From: Spirochaetaceae bacterium | Lineage (GTDB): Bacteria; Spirochaetota; Leptospiria; Leptospirales; Leptonemataceae | Direction of reading: 5' to 3' | DNA: 64,000 nt | Assembly (NCBI GenBank): GCA_002730875.1 | Contig: PCBI01000015.1 | Span: 248,001 to 312,000, forward strand | In this document: positions 34,673 to 43,285 of the stretch, in pieces | How the letters are laid out: every line of letters starts with the position of its first letter | Numbering within the stretch: the first letter of the stretch is position 1 | Program-made: the position numbers and the translations under genes | The notes under the pieces: model-generated | Told to the model about the DNA's origin: nothing | Database searches by the model: none | The model's input: only the letters and a program-made list of their open reading frames with translations

Positions 34673-35449
34673 CTACTGAAACAGATCATCTCCGGGAGTG
34701 GGCGTCGGCGCAGCATTGCCCGGTACCTGAGGCCTTTTCTTTTCTCTTTGGCCCGCGGGCAATCGACAGATTTGCTTTTCCTGTTTCATGTACATGACTA
34801 CTCCGCCCCGACAATGCGTGGAAATCTCTCCTTCCTTTATATAGACGGGCGAGTCGCTGCGAGCGATCTTGTTTTCCATATCATAGTAGAGCGCTTCGCC
34901 GCGGATTTCGCGATCCACGCCTTTAAGGTGTACATTGCCGGTCATATACATCTGACCGGTTTTCTGATTCATCTCGGCTTTTTTTGCGGTCAGGATGGTA
35001 GTATCGGCCCCGTCGATATCGGTGTATTCGAAATCATAGCCTACCAGACGTTCCTGGGTTTTGTTTGCCCCTTCCCCTGACTCGTAGATGTAGGCTTCTC
35101 TGGCCTTCACCTGCATCTCGGGCTGACCCACAGCGTTATATTCCTTTCTTTCAAAGTTGGAGATTCGGATGGTGGATCCTTGTTCGGCCCCTTCCTCTTT
35201 TAGTATCGGGATGTCATCCGAGCAATGCAGCGTTACCAGAAGCGCCAAAAAAAAGAGGGACAAGGAGGCGAGCCGGAGGCTGCGGCCGTTACCGCTTCGG
35301 GCGGCTTTTGCGGCTTCGCAGATTCCATCCCCCGGCGAATGACTGACGGCGCTCGGGGAATTGTTTACGCCTGGCCGTAGCAGTGGAGCAGCGCTTTCAG
35401 GAGCGAGGCTTGATGTTTTTTCGCCGCGTTTAACTCCGAATAGAATCAT
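34673..35449 (-). CDS. lptC: LptC-like anchored LPS transport protein
   Basis: A hydrophobic segment LASLSLFFLALLVTLHC is followed by SDD, so it may be a lipoprotein (Cys 76 from the ATG at 35449) or have a simple membrane anchor; the residue before Cys is His, atypical for a lipobox. The following beta-rich domain has AREAYIYESGEG, LTAKKAEMNQKTGQMYMTGNV and LYYDMENKIARSDSPVYI, the LptC/OstA-type pattern. About 60 residues precede the anchor, so the true start may be downstream. A TTG at 35497 overlaps kdsA. Gene order kdsA-lptC-lptA-lptB supports the call. Confidence 0.8.
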   Translation of the reverse strand: MILFGVKRGEKTSSLAPESAAPLLRPGVNNSPSAVSHSPGDGICEAAKAARSGNGRSLRLASLSLFFLALLVTLHCSDDIPILKEEGAEQGSTIRISNFERKEYNAVGQPEMQVKAREAYIYESGEGANKTQERLVGYDFEYTDIDGADTTILTAKKAEMNQKTGQMYMTGNVHLKGVDREIRGEALYYDMENKIARSDSPVYIKEGEISTHCRGGVVMYMKQEKQICRLPAGQREKKRPQVPGNAAPTPTPGDDLFQ

Positions 35450-35474
35450 AAATCGTGTGCAGGAGGCAAGGAAA

Positions 35475-36317
35475 TCAGGCCGGAACCGCGCCCCCAACCT
35501 TAACCAATCGATCTATATCATATAATTGTTTCAGCAAGTCTTCAGACTTATCCAACCAGTACTGGTTGCTGGAATCGCTCCAGGCATTCGCCGGGTCAGG
35601 ATGAACCTCCATGAAGAAACCTTCCACTCCCACGGCCGCCGCAGCGCGCATTAGAACCGGTGCCATGGCGCGGTCTCCGCCGCTTTGTTTTCCTCCGCCT
35701 GGAAGCTGGGTGGAATGAGTTCCGTCAAAGATCACGGGAATATCGCTTTGATGCATGATCTCCGGGCTGCGAGGATCAAAAACCAGGTTGTTGTAACCAA
35801 AGCTTACTCCCCGTTCGGTGATCAGGTATTTATCATTGCCCCTGGATTTGATTTTTTCGGCGATGGTGGGCGCATCTCCGGGGGCCATAAACTGCCCTTT
35901 CTTGACATTTACCCATCGACCCGAATCGGCACAGGCAAATACAAGATCGGTTTGCCGGCAAAGGAAAGCGGGGATTTGCAGTATATCCACAACCTGGGCC
36001 ACCGATTCTACCTGGGAGGCATCGTGCACATCCGTGAGAACCGGCACTCCGTAGGTTTCTTTGATGAATTGCAGATCCTTCAGGCCTTCGTCAATTCCAG
36101 GTCCGCGCTTGCTGTCCGCCGAACTTCGATTGGCCTTGTCGAAACTGGATTTGAATACGTATGGGATGCCCAGTTTGCCGGTAATCTCCAGCATTGTTTC
36201 GCAGACCTGTTGCAGCATATCCCGGCTCTCAATAACGCAGGGACCGGCAATCAGAAAGAACGGCTCGTCGCCGCCAATATGGGAGTTGTTTAAGAAGGGG
36301 CGTCTGGATGCCTGCAT
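35475..36317 (-). CDS. kdsA: 3-deoxy-8-phosphooctulonate synthase (KDO-8-P synthase)
   Basis: Condenses PEP with arabinose-5-phosphate for the LPS inner core. Motifs: FFLIAGPCVIESRD, KSSFDKANRSSADSKRGPG, DVHDASQVESVAQVVDILQIPAFLCRQTD, ERGVSFGYNNLVFD, DGTHSTQLPG and FMEVHPDPANAWSDSSNQ. 280 residues. The presence of a Cys in IESRD context cannot decide metal dependence by eye. First gene of the LPS/sigma-54 cluster; 262 bp separate it from pyrG. Confidence 0.97.
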   Translation of the reverse strand: MQASRRPFLNNSHIGGDEPFFLIAGPCVIESRDMLQQVCETMLEITGKLGIPYVFKSSFDKANRSSADSKRGPGIDEGLKDLQFIKETYGVPVLTDVHDASQVESVAQVVDILQIPAFLCRQTDLVFACADSGRWVNVKKGQFMAPGDAPTIAEKIKSRGNDKYLITERGVSFGYNNLVFDPRSPEIMHQSDIPVIFDGTHSTQLPGGGKQSGGDRAMAPVLMRAAAAVGVEGFFMEVHPDPANAWSDSSNQYWLDKSEDLLKQLYDIDRLVKVGGAVPA

Positions 36318-36579
36318 AGTGACAGGCTAAGTACTCTTGCCGGGCAGGCCATTCTTTTTTGGCGGAGGGCTAATGGGACTGCATTGCCTGGCCGAAGGAT
36401 GCCGGAATAACGCAAGGCTGGATTGGGCTGGCGCCACCGCCGGGGATTGCCGTATAGGATGGCTCGATGACGCGTTAATTCGGGCAGTTCTCGCAACTCG
36501 GGGCGTCCCGAGATGGGTTCTTCCGAAAGCCCGGGCACGCTCTTTTGAACGGTCCGGCAAGAAAAAAGCCAGGCACTGA
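36318..36579. other. pyrG-kdsA spacer
   Basis: No credible gene. It holds one perfect small inverted repeat, CTCGGG-GCGT-CCCGAG (36497-36512), without a T tract. Short open frames on both strands are Arg/Gly/Ala rich and look random. A promoter for kdsA is expected here but I cannot place one. Confidence 0.4.
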
Positions 36580-38199
36580 TTACTTCGTCTGCTTTGAGGC
36601 CGCTCGCACGAATCCGGCAAACAAGGGGTGCGGTTTCACCGGTCGGGTCTGAAACTCGGGATGGAACTGGCAGCCGATAAACCAGGGATGATTTTTTATC
36701 TCTACAATTTCGATGAGCTGTCCATCCGGACTTGTGCCGGAAAACGTGAGCCCGGCTTTTTCGAATTCCTCTTTATATTTTAGGGTAAACTCGAATCGAT
36801 GCCGGTGTCTTTCTTTGATCTTTGTTTGTCCGTATTCTTTGTGAGCAAGGGTTCCTTCGGTGACGGTGCATGGATAAGATCCCAGGCGCATGGTGCCGCC
36901 CTTTTGTTCCAGTCCCATTTGCTCCTCGAGAAGCGAAATAACCGGGTGATCGGACTTGGGATCGAATTCAGTACTGTTGGCTTCCTCCAGACCTACTTCG
37001 TTTCGCGCAAACTCAATGACGGCGCATTGCATTCCCAGACAGATACCAAAGAAGGGAATCTTCCTGGTTCTTGCATAGTGGATAGCTTTGAGCTTGCCTT
37101 CGATGCCGCGGTTTCCAAAACCTCCAGGAACCAGAATTCCATGAACGCCTTTGAAGGCATCCGCAGGTGTTGTATCCTTTTCCAGTTCTTCCGGATCCAC
37201 AGATACGAATTCGACTTCTACGTGATTGGCAATACCTCCATGCATCAACCCTTCATAGATGGATCGATAGGCATCTTGCAGCGCGATATACTTTCCGCAG
37301 ATGGCAACCCGGACTGTTTTTTTGGGCGTCCTGGTAATCTCCATCAGGTCGTGCCATTTCTTGAAGTTGAGGCGCCTGGGCTCAATCTGAAAATGCTCCA
37401 GAACTCTAAGGTCCAGTTGCTCGGTCCTGTACATTTCCGGGATTTCGTATATACTTCCCTTGATGTCTGAGGCCGAAATGATGTTTTCTTCCTTAACGTT
37501 ACAGAACAATCCCAGTTTGTCTTTCAGGTCCGTACTCAGCGGACTGGCTACCCGGCAAACCAGGACATCCGGCTGAATACCAAAGGTTAACAGCTCCTTT
37601 ACGCTATGTTGTGTGGGCTTGGTTTTTGCTTCGCCGGCCACTGTAATCGTGGGCACGAGCGTGAGATGAATAAAGCATACCCCTTCCCGGCCTCTTTCGC
37701 GGCGCATCTGTCGAATTGCTTCCAGGAAAGGCACCGATTCGATATCGCCTACCGTTCCGCCGATCTCAACGATGGCAAAGTCCACATCGTCGTTGCGGGT
37801 GAGTTCCATCATCCGGTTCTTAATTTCGTTGGTAATATGCGGAATCACCTGCACTGTTCGTCCCAGGTAATCCCCTCTGCGTTCGCGCTGAATCACAGCA
37901 TTGTAGATCTGGCCGGTACTTACTGAATGGGCGCGAGTCAGGTTGTTGCTGGTGAACCTTTCGTAATAGCCCAGGTCCAGGTCGGTCTCTGCCCCATCGT
38001 CGGTGACGTACACCTCGCCATGCTGATAGGGACTCATGGTTCCTGGATCGATATTGATATAAGGATCCATCTTCTGTAGCGATACCCGGTAGCCCCGGTT
38101 TTCTAGAAGACAGCCCAGGGCCGCCACGGTGACCCCTTTTCCCAGAGAGGAGCAAACACCGCCAGTAATGAAGATGAATCGGGCAGACATGGAAGCCAT
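36580..38199 (-). CDS. pyrG: CTP synthase
   Basis: Converts UTP to CTP using glutamine. The synthase domain starts FIFITGGVCSSLGKGVTVAALG; KMDPYINIDPGTMSPYQHGEV and TDLDLGYYERF follow. The glutaminase domain has GGFGNRGIEGK, FGICLGMQCAVIEFARN (nucleophile Cys) and a C-terminal His-Glu pair in QFHPEFQTRP. The ATG at 38199 has GGAG 8 nt upstream and is preferred over a TTG at 38238. 539 residues, near the family size. A structured leader lies upstream (38261-38337). Confidence 0.97.
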   Translation of the reverse strand: MASMSARFIFITGGVCSSLGKGVTVAALGCLLENRGYRVSLQKMDPYINIDPGTMSPYQHGEVYVTDDGAETDLDLGYYERFTSNNLTRAHSVSTGQIYNAVIQRERRGDYLGRTVQVIPHITNEIKNRMMELTRNDDVDFAIVEIGGTVGDIESVPFLEAIRQMRRERGREGVCFIHLTLVPTITVAGEAKTKPTQHSVKELLTFGIQPDVLVCRVASPLSTDLKDKLGLFCNVKEENIISASDIKGSIYEIPEMYRTEQLDLRVLEHFQIEPRRLNFKKWHDLMEITRTPKKTVRVAICGKYIALQDAYRSIYEGLMHGGIANHVEVEFVSVDPEELEKDTTPADAFKGVHGILVPGGFGNRGIEGKLKAIHYARTRKIPFFGICLGMQCAVIEFARNEVGLEEANSTEFDPKSDHPVISLLEEQMGLEQKGGTMRLGSYPCTVTEGTLAHKEYGQTKIKERHRHRFEFTLKYKEEFEKAGLTFSGTSPDGQLIEIVEIKNHPWFIGCQFHPEFQTRPVKPHPLFAGFVRAASKQTK

Positions 38200-38560
38200 A
38201 TCCCAGTCTCCATTCTTGCATCCAACGATTTTTTCCAAAAAGCTTCGGATGTGCCGTCAGCCAGAACGGATCTCCCCCGCCGCGACCCCCGCTTCCATCG
38301 CAAACCAGGGGAGATCCGAAGATCCCGGGTGTTCTGGTTTTCTTGATGGGCTCCGCTTGCTCTTACCGGCAAGAAAGCTGGTTCCAGGGAAACGAGTTCG
38401 CGATGCCGGTCCGGATGGCGAAAGGCTGCGAGGCTGCCCCTTCGGAACAAAGGCAGCGAAGCCGGCGGCCTGGAAAACCTTTCTGAAGATGAATGGTCCG
38501 CCATTTGAGCAAAAAGCGGAAGACGAAGACCGATATCCGGAGAGGAGCTGCGTCAATGGA
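38200..38560. other. tetR-pyrG intergenic region, no gene seen
   Basis: 361 bp between two minus-strand genes. Short frames on both strands have no family resemblance. The main content is the large inverted-repeat structure at 38261-38337 and the pyrG ribosome-binding site at its left edge. Confidence 0.5.
38261..38337 (-). promoter_or_regulatory. Large two-part stem in the pyrG leader
   Basis: Two nested perfect inverted repeats: CCAGAAC (38261-38267) with GTTCTGG (38331-38337), and GGATCTCCCC (38268-38277) with GGGGAGATCC (38308-38317). They stack into a 17-bp stem with a 13-nt bulge on one side and a 30-nt loop. It lies about 60 nt upstream of the pyrG start. Could be a leader regulator of pyrG, or a transcription end for the tetR message. 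Confidence 0.55.
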
Positions 38561-39211
38561 TTAAATGGCCAGCCCTGAAAGGAAAAGATCTGTGAGAAAT
38601 CCCGCCGCCCTTTCCGGACTCAGTGACGGATCCGTGCCCATGGACACCAGAATTTCGAAGCCGGAGCCAATCATGGCCCGGGCCAGAAGTTCCGGGTTGG
38701 CTTCGCGGAAGTACCCCTTCTTGAAGGCCCATTTTAGATCCTTTTTGAGGTCGGCCAGGATGCCCTGCACCGCGTTTACGTCTGAGGGCCCTGGCCGCTG
38801 GCCTGAAGCATCCCTGGCGGAACGGAGTGGCTGATAAGTGCCAAAGACCATGCTTCGGAAAACGTTCTGGTTTCTGGCCAGCATCAGTAGCAGTCCGGGA
38901 TCCGAAGACAGCACCTGAAAGAAGCCCAGGTAGCCGTCTTCGATGAAGCTTCGGCCATCCCCCGACTTTCGGCGAGCCCGATGGACCACACTTCGCACCT
39001 CGGCGCCGATTTCGGCAATCATGCTTTCCAGCACCTGTTCTTTGCTCTCGAAGTAGTTGTAGAAGGTACCGGCGGCCAGACCACTGGCCCGGACAATATC
39101 TCTCACTGTGCAGGCTTCAAAGCCCATTTCGGAAAAGACTTCGGTGGCAGCTTTGATTATGGCGGCTCGATTGGCCGCCTTCTGGTTCTCACGCAATCCC
39201 GGGCCAGACAT
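38561..39211 (-). CDS. TetR/AcrR-family transcriptional regulator
   Basis: N-terminal HTH: AAIIKAATEVFSEMGFEACTVRDIVRASGLAAGTFYNYFESKEQVLESM, a classic TetR module (given here in part: AAGTFYNYFESKEQVL). The ligand domain (about 70-215) is Leu/Ala rich with no recognisable ligand motif. Start at the ATG at 39211 with GAGG upstream; a TTG at 39250 is less likely. It diverges from the flavin monooxygenase gene, and two palindromes lie in the shared spacer, so it likely represses itself and that gene. Inducer unknown. Confidence 0.92.
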   Translation of the reverse strand: MSGPGLRENQKAANRAAIIKAATEVFSEMGFEACTVRDIVRASGLAAGTFYNYFESKEQVLESMIAEIGAEVRSVVHRARRKSGDGRSFIEDGYLGFFQVLSSDPGLLLMLARNQNVFRSMVFGTYQPLRSARDASGQRPGPSDVNAVQGILADLKKDLKWAFKKGYFREANPELLARAMIGSGFEILVSMGTDPSLSPERAAGFLTDLFLSGLAI

Positions 39212-39227
39212 GGCCTCACATGAGGCC
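39212..39227. promoter_or_regulatory. Palindrome at the tetR ribosome-binding site
   Basis: GGCCTCA-CA-TGAGGCC, a perfect 7-bp inverted repeat with 2-nt centre, directly before the tetR ATG. It could be an autoregulatory operator or an RNA hairpin hiding the Shine-Dalgarno sequence (GAGG is inside it). Confidence 0.45.
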
Positions 39228-39254
39228 CGGCCATGGAAGCTGGCAAGCAAAAGT

Positions 39255-39268
39255 TGACGCCGGCGTCA
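39255..39268. promoter_or_regulatory. Perfect 14-bp palindrome, likely TetR operator
   Basis: TGACGCC-GGCGTCA is perfectly symmetric and resembles TGAC...GTCA operators of TetR-family repressors. It lies between the divergent tetR and monooxygenase genes, 8 nt before a TTGACA hexamer on the plus strand. Confidence 0.65.
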
Positions 39269-39275
39269 CTTTTTC

Positions 39276-39304
39276 TTGACAGGACAATGGTATAGGAGTA
39301 AAAA
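39276..39304 (+). promoter_or_regulatory. Candidate promoter of the flavin monooxygenase gene
   Basis: TTGACA (39276-39281) is a consensus -35 hexamer; with a 17-nt spacer the -10 would be TAAAAA (39299-39304), a fair match only. The start codon is 50 nt further on. Confidence 0.4.
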
Positions 39305-39354
39305 CCGGTCAGGCGGCGCAGAACCTTGCGTTCGGAAACCGCCAGGGGGAACTT

Positions 39355-40908
39355 ATGAAACGAAAATCAGGAACCGGCAACGTTCGCAACGGTGCGGGCC
39401 GGGGAGCCCAAAAGGCGACCAGAGCCAATGCTCAGAATGAAGGCAAATTACCCAGGGTTTGTATTGTAGGAGCGGGTTGTAGTGGCATGACCGCGGCGAA
39501 AGCGCTTAAGGATGCAGGTATACCATTTGACTGTTACGAAAAAGGATCGGACATCGGCGGCCTCTGGAGATTCGGAAACGACAACGGAATGAGTAGCGTA
39601 TACAAATCGCTGCACATAAACACTCATCGGGACCGGATGGAATACAGGGACTATCCCATGCCAGATGATTATCCGGACTACCCATCCCATAAACTGATCT
39701 ACGATTACTTTCAGGACTACGCCCGGCAATTTGGTCTCTATGAACATATTCAGTTCAAGACCGCGGTGAGCCACATTGAGCCGGAACCCGATGGCACCTA
39801 CGAAGTCACTCTGTCCGATGGCCGACAAATCCATTACGATTCCGTGATGGTGGCTAACGGCCATCACTGGGCCGAACGTTGGCCGGATCCTGAGTATCCA
39901 GGTCAGAAACAGTTTAAAGGGACTCAGTTCCACGCGCATCATTACGTGGATCCGGAGAAGCCACACAATCTCATCGGAAAGAACGTCCTGGTTGTTGGTA
40001 TGGGAAACAGCGCGATGGATATTGCCACGGAGATTTCCCGACCCGGACTTGCGAAGAATGTATTCCTTTCCGGTCGTCGCGGCGCCTACGTATTTCCCAA
40101 ATATCTCTTTGGTAAGCCATTCGATAAACTCACCGAGGCCTTTCCTGTATGGGTGCCCTTCTGGTTCAAAGAAGCGGTGGCATCGCTGATCTTTCGCCTG
40201 GCTGTGGGAAAGATGTCCAGTTTCGGATTGCCCGAACCTGATTTTAGCATAGGCCAGGCACATCCTACTATTTCGAATGAGATCCTGGGAAGACTGGGAA
40301 GCGGGGACCTGGCATATAGACCGGGCATAGAAAAAATGGATGCGAAGAACGTCTATTTCGTCAACGGCGGTTCAGAGCAGATAGATGTAATCATCTGGTG
40401 CACGGGATACGATGTTAAGTTTCCCTTCTTCGACCAGGATTTCATTTCGGCTCCGGACAACTATTTGCCGCTCTTTCATCGGGCGATTCAACCCGAGAGA
40501 CCCGGAATTTGCTTTGTGGGCCTTCTTCAGCCGCTGGGGCCCGTAATGCCTCTTTCGGAGGCCCAGAGTAAATGGTATGCGAAGTACCTTACCGGCGATT
40601 ATGCGCTTCCCACCGAGCAGTTCATGCATCGTTTCATGGAAAGGGAGCAGAAAGTGATGGCGAAGCGATATGTGCAATCGGCCCGTCATACCATGCAGGT
40701 GGATTTCGAGCTCTTTCTTGCAGAACTGGAAAAGGAAAGCCGACAGGGACAGCAAAGGGCTCGAAAGCAGGAAAACCAGCTGAACGTACTTCCACTGGCT
40801 CATAACTATCCGGAAACTCGAACCGGTCGAAGCTCCCGAGCATCCGGTAGAGACCGCGCTGGTCGCTCCGGCGGGACGGGCAAACGAGCCCTGAGCGCCA
40901 GGAGATAG
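39355..40908 (+). CDS. Flavin-containing monooxygenase
   Basis: 517 residues. FAD site VGAGCSG (38-44), NADPH site VGMGNSAMD (214-222) and the FMO fingerprint FKGTQFHAHHY (187-197), which separates FMO and Baeyer-Villiger types; the Tyr at its end fits FMO more than classical BVMO. Also IIWCTGYDVKFPF near 340-355. It inserts one oxygen from O2 into N, S or ketone substrates using NADPH. The C-terminus is Arg/Ser/Gly rich. GGGGG lies 5 nt before ATG. Divergent from tetR and followed by a terminator. The GMC oxidoreductase and esterase nearby suggest a shared substrate class. Confidence 0.93.
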   Translation: MKRKSGTGNVRNGAGRGAQKATRANAQNEGKLPRVCIVGAGCSGMTAAKALKDAGIPFDCYEKGSDIGGLWRFGNDNGMSSVYKSLHINTHRDRMEYRDYPMPDDYPDYPSHKLIYDYFQDYARQFGLYEHIQFKTAVSHIEPEPDGTYEVTLSDGRQIHYDSVMVANGHHWAERWPDPEYPGQKQFKGTQFHAHHYVDPEKPHNLIGKNVLVVGMGNSAMDIATEISRPGLAKNVFLSGRRGAYVFPKYLFGKPFDKLTEAFPVWVPFWFKEAVASLIFRLAVGKMSSFGLPEPDFSIGQAHPTISNEILGRLGSGDLAYRPGIEKMDAKNVYFVNGGSEQIDVIIWCTGYDVKFPFFDQDFISAPDNYLPLFHRAIQPERPGICFVGLLQPLGPVMPLSEAQSKWYAKYLTGDYALPTEQFMHRFMEREQKVMAKRYVQSARHTMQVDFELFLAELEKESRQGQQRARKQENQLNVLPLAHNYPETRTGRSSRASGRDRAGRSGGTGKRALSARR

Positions 40909-40987
40909 GCTTTGATTTGGACGCTTGAAAGGCTACCCGGTCTTGCGCGGCCGCTTTTCACGTCGCAGGTTTCATTTGGACACTGCC

Positions 40988-41036
40988 CCCGGTCCGGCGG
41001 TCATGAACCATGGCCGAACCCGGACCGGGCCTTTTT
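40988..41036 (+). terminator. Intrinsic terminator after the monooxygenase gene
   Basis: CCCGGTCCG (40988-40996) pairs with CGGACCGGG (41021-41029), and an inner stem CGGTCATG/CATGGCCG stacks inside. CCTTTTT follows on the plus strand. About 80 nt after the monooxygenase stop. Confidence 0.8.
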
Positions 41037-41075
41037 CGCGGCCCTGGCGCCGATACTAAACGGCCAACTCGCTAC

Positions 41076-41131
41076 TTTGCCTGGAGTCCGCGAAAGCTTT
41101 CCCTAGAGTCCACGAAAGCTTTGCCTAGAGG
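41076..41131. repeat. 22-bp tandem repeat, two and a half copies
   Basis: Units at 41076-41097 (TTTGCCTGGAGTCCGCGAAA then GC), 41098-41119 (same with three changes) and a partial copy at 41120-41131. The last partial copy overlaps the stop codon of the GMC oxidoreductase gene, so the repeat may have formed by local duplication of its 3' end. Confidence 0.85.
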
Positions 41132-43026
41132 CGCGCTTTTCCGGCCCTGGCTTTCTTGCTCCGGGGGTTTTTCTTTCGAGTCGCCGTAGAGCCCGAGTTG
41201 TCTTTTCCTGCCGATGCGCGCGTGGAGTTCTTACCGCTGCGGGTAGAAGCAGCGGAGGGCCGGGCCGGCGGAGGGCTGTTCAGGATTTTCTCGAATCCCC
41301 TTTTCTTCTCAAATGCGAAAGTGGCTGTCTGTCGCTCCTTTGGAGGAATGAATGACATGGCCCTTTCGCTGAGCGCCGTAATCGTAAGGCTGGGGTTCAC
41401 CCCCAGGTTCTCGGTAAGCATGGAGCCGTCGCAGACCCTGAGGTTGTGATAGCCAAAGACTCTGTTTTCCAGGTCAATGACGCCCTCTTCGCGGGACTGA
41501 CCCATAATGCAGCCGCCCATAATGTGACCGGTGACCGGAGCATTGAGTACTACCTCATTGATAGAGCTACGAGGAATACCGCCGATCTTATTGGCCACAC
41601 GCCGGGTTACTTCATTGCCTATGGGAATCGTGGCCGGCGTAGGCTCGCTACCTGGCTCCAATCGGGATGTGGTGGATCTCTGAAAAGGCCAGGCCAATCT
41701 TCGTTTACGGATGAGCTGAACGCTGTTATCCAGGGTCTGCATCACAAGAAGAATTACGGATTTCTGTGCAAAACCAAAAGGGTTGGATGCCTTGAGAAAA
41801 TAGATCGGATGAGTGAACAACATACCCAGATAGCGCAATGGTCGCGGGATCCTTCCGGTGTCTGATGGCATGGGGCTGGCCAGAAGCCCAAAGAAGTCGG
41901 CGCCTCTGGGGTATCGAACCGGCTCCACATGCGTATGATCGTCTACGTGGATGCTGGATGTAATGGCCACTCCATGGGAATAATCGGGCTTCGTGCCTTC
42001 CCTGGTCTTTCCGTACTTCGTGGCCACCAGCACGGTTTCGCTGTTGGTTCGCACACGACTGCCCAGTTTCGAGCTCAGAGCGGGAAGACGGTTCTTCTTC
42101 TTCATTTCCAGAAGAAGTCCAACGGTGCCCATTACGCCGGCGGACAAAATGACGTTCCGCGATCGCATGCGCTTTCGGGGAAATCCGAAAAAGCCCGTGG
42201 TACTCTTTGTGCGGATCTCGTAACCGTAAGTTCCGTCCGCGGTGGGATCCGTCTGGCCGGTGGAATTCAAAGGCAACAAATCGTAAACTTTGGATTCGGG
42301 AAATACTTTTACTCCCAGGCTTTCGGCAAGGTATAGATAGTTCTTGTCCAGAGTGTTTTTGGAATGATAACGGCAACCTACCATGCATCCGCCGCAATAG
42401 TTGCATCCTATGCGATGGGGACCGATTCCTTCAAAAAATGGATCTCCGCCGGGCTTTCCGGCCCCCTCCCCGAAATACACGCCCACCGGAGTGGGACGAA
42501 ACGTATCCTCTTTTCCCATGTCCCGGGCCACTTCTTTTAGTACATGATCCGCTTCGAAGAGCCGAGGATTGGTGGTCACACCGAGCATATACGATGCCAC
42601 TTTGTAGAAGGGATGCAATCCCTTTGGCCCGCCCAGAAGCGAAAACACAGGTTTGCTGAGCACCGAATCCGGCGGAACATACAGTGTGTTGGCATATACC
42701 AGGCTGCCGCCCCCGACTCCGGCGCCGCTCACCAGGAGAAAGTCGTTGAGTATATTGATTCGCTGTATTCCGTAAAAACCCAGTCGCGGCATCCAGAGAT
42801 ACTTTCTAAGGTTCCAGTTTGTGCGCGGAAAGTCTTCGGATCGCCATCGTTTGCCCGATTCGATTACGGCCACCGAGTAGCCCTTTTGCGCAAGACGAAG
42901 AGCGGAAACGCTACCTCCGAATCCGCTACCTACAATGATATAATCGAAATCGAAAGGATGGGAATGCATACACCCGACGATCGCATGCTCCACATCAACG
43001 GTCCACACATTTTCCTGCGTTACCAC
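41125..43026 (-). CDS. GMC-family flavoprotein oxidoreductase, cholesterol-oxidase-like
   Basis: The Rossmann FAD motif [21 protein letters not shown] sits at about 30-50, followed by VIESGKRW and the GMC segment [18 protein letters not shown] Cys-rich stretch [18 protein letters not shown] (near 208-225) is typical of the cholesterol-oxidase-like and bacterial GMC branch with possible iron-sulfur or disulfide role. The C-terminal [16 protein letters not shown] His motif reads [12 protein letters not shown], then [20 protein letters not shown]. The last 60 residues are Ser/Lys/Arg-rich and low complexity. GTG at 43026 has AAGGA upstream; ATG at 42969 is an alternative. Substrate unknown; sterols or long-chain alcohols are possible. 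Confidence 0.9.
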   Translation of the reverse strand: MVTQENVWTVDVEHAIVGCMHSHPFDFDYIIVGSGFGGSVSALRLAQKGYSVAVIESGKRWRSEDFPRTNWNLRKYLWMPRLGFYGIQRINILNDFLLVSGAGVGGGSLVYANTLYVPPDSVLSKPVFSLLGGPKGLHPFYKVASYMLGVTTNPRLFEADHVLKEVARDMGKEDTFRPTPVGVYFGEGAGKPGGDPFFEGIGPHRIGCNYCGGCMVGCRYHSKNTLDKNYLYLAESLGVKVFPESKVYDLLPLNSTGQTDPTADGTYGYEIRTKSTTGFFGFPRKRMRSRNVILSAGVMGTVGLLLEMKKKNRLPALSSKLGSRVRTNSETVLVATKYGKTREGTKPDYSHGVAITSSIHVDDHTHVEPVRYPRGADFFGLLASPMPSDTGRIPRPLRYLGMLFTHPIYFLKASNPFGFAQKSVILLVMQTLDNSVQLIRKRRLAWPFQRSTTSRLEPGSEPTPATIPIGNEVTRRVANKIGGIPRSSINEVVLNAPVTGHIMGGCIMGQSREEGVIDLENRVFGYHNLRVCDGSMLTENLGVNPSLTITALSERAMSFIPPKERQTATFAFEKKRGFEKILNSPPPARPSAASTRSGKNSTRASAGKDNSGSTATRKKNPRSKKARAGKARL

Positions 43027-43285
43027 GTCCTTCCTTTGATTCCCGTGGCTCGGCTGCTTCTATCTCCGGAGTTTCGGAGAGTCCCAGATGTGATCCCTCC
43101 AGAAAGGCATTCGTTCGGTATTCCGGTCAGCCAGAGAAAGATTGCGGTATGCCAACAGTGTCGTCGGAAATCAGCGCTTTGTCCGGGAGCCTGCAGGCAA
43201 GTCTGCCAGGGACTGGCCTCTTCCGGGGTAGGTTTGCTGCCCGGGATTTACTTGCTTTCATAAGCATGTATGGAAACCCTAAACA

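Noticed and set aside
36337..36579. Small open frames in the pyrG-kdsA spacer
   Set aside because: Arg/Gly/Ala-rich translation on both strands, no ribosome-binding site and no motif.
39448..40263. Minus-strand frame opposite the flavin monooxygenase (271 codons)
   Set aside because: Antisense to FAD and NADPH motifs; composition is unlike a real protein.
41076..41131. Possible CRISPR or att-like repeats
   Set aside because: The units are directly adjacent with no spacers, and no cas or integrase gene is present.
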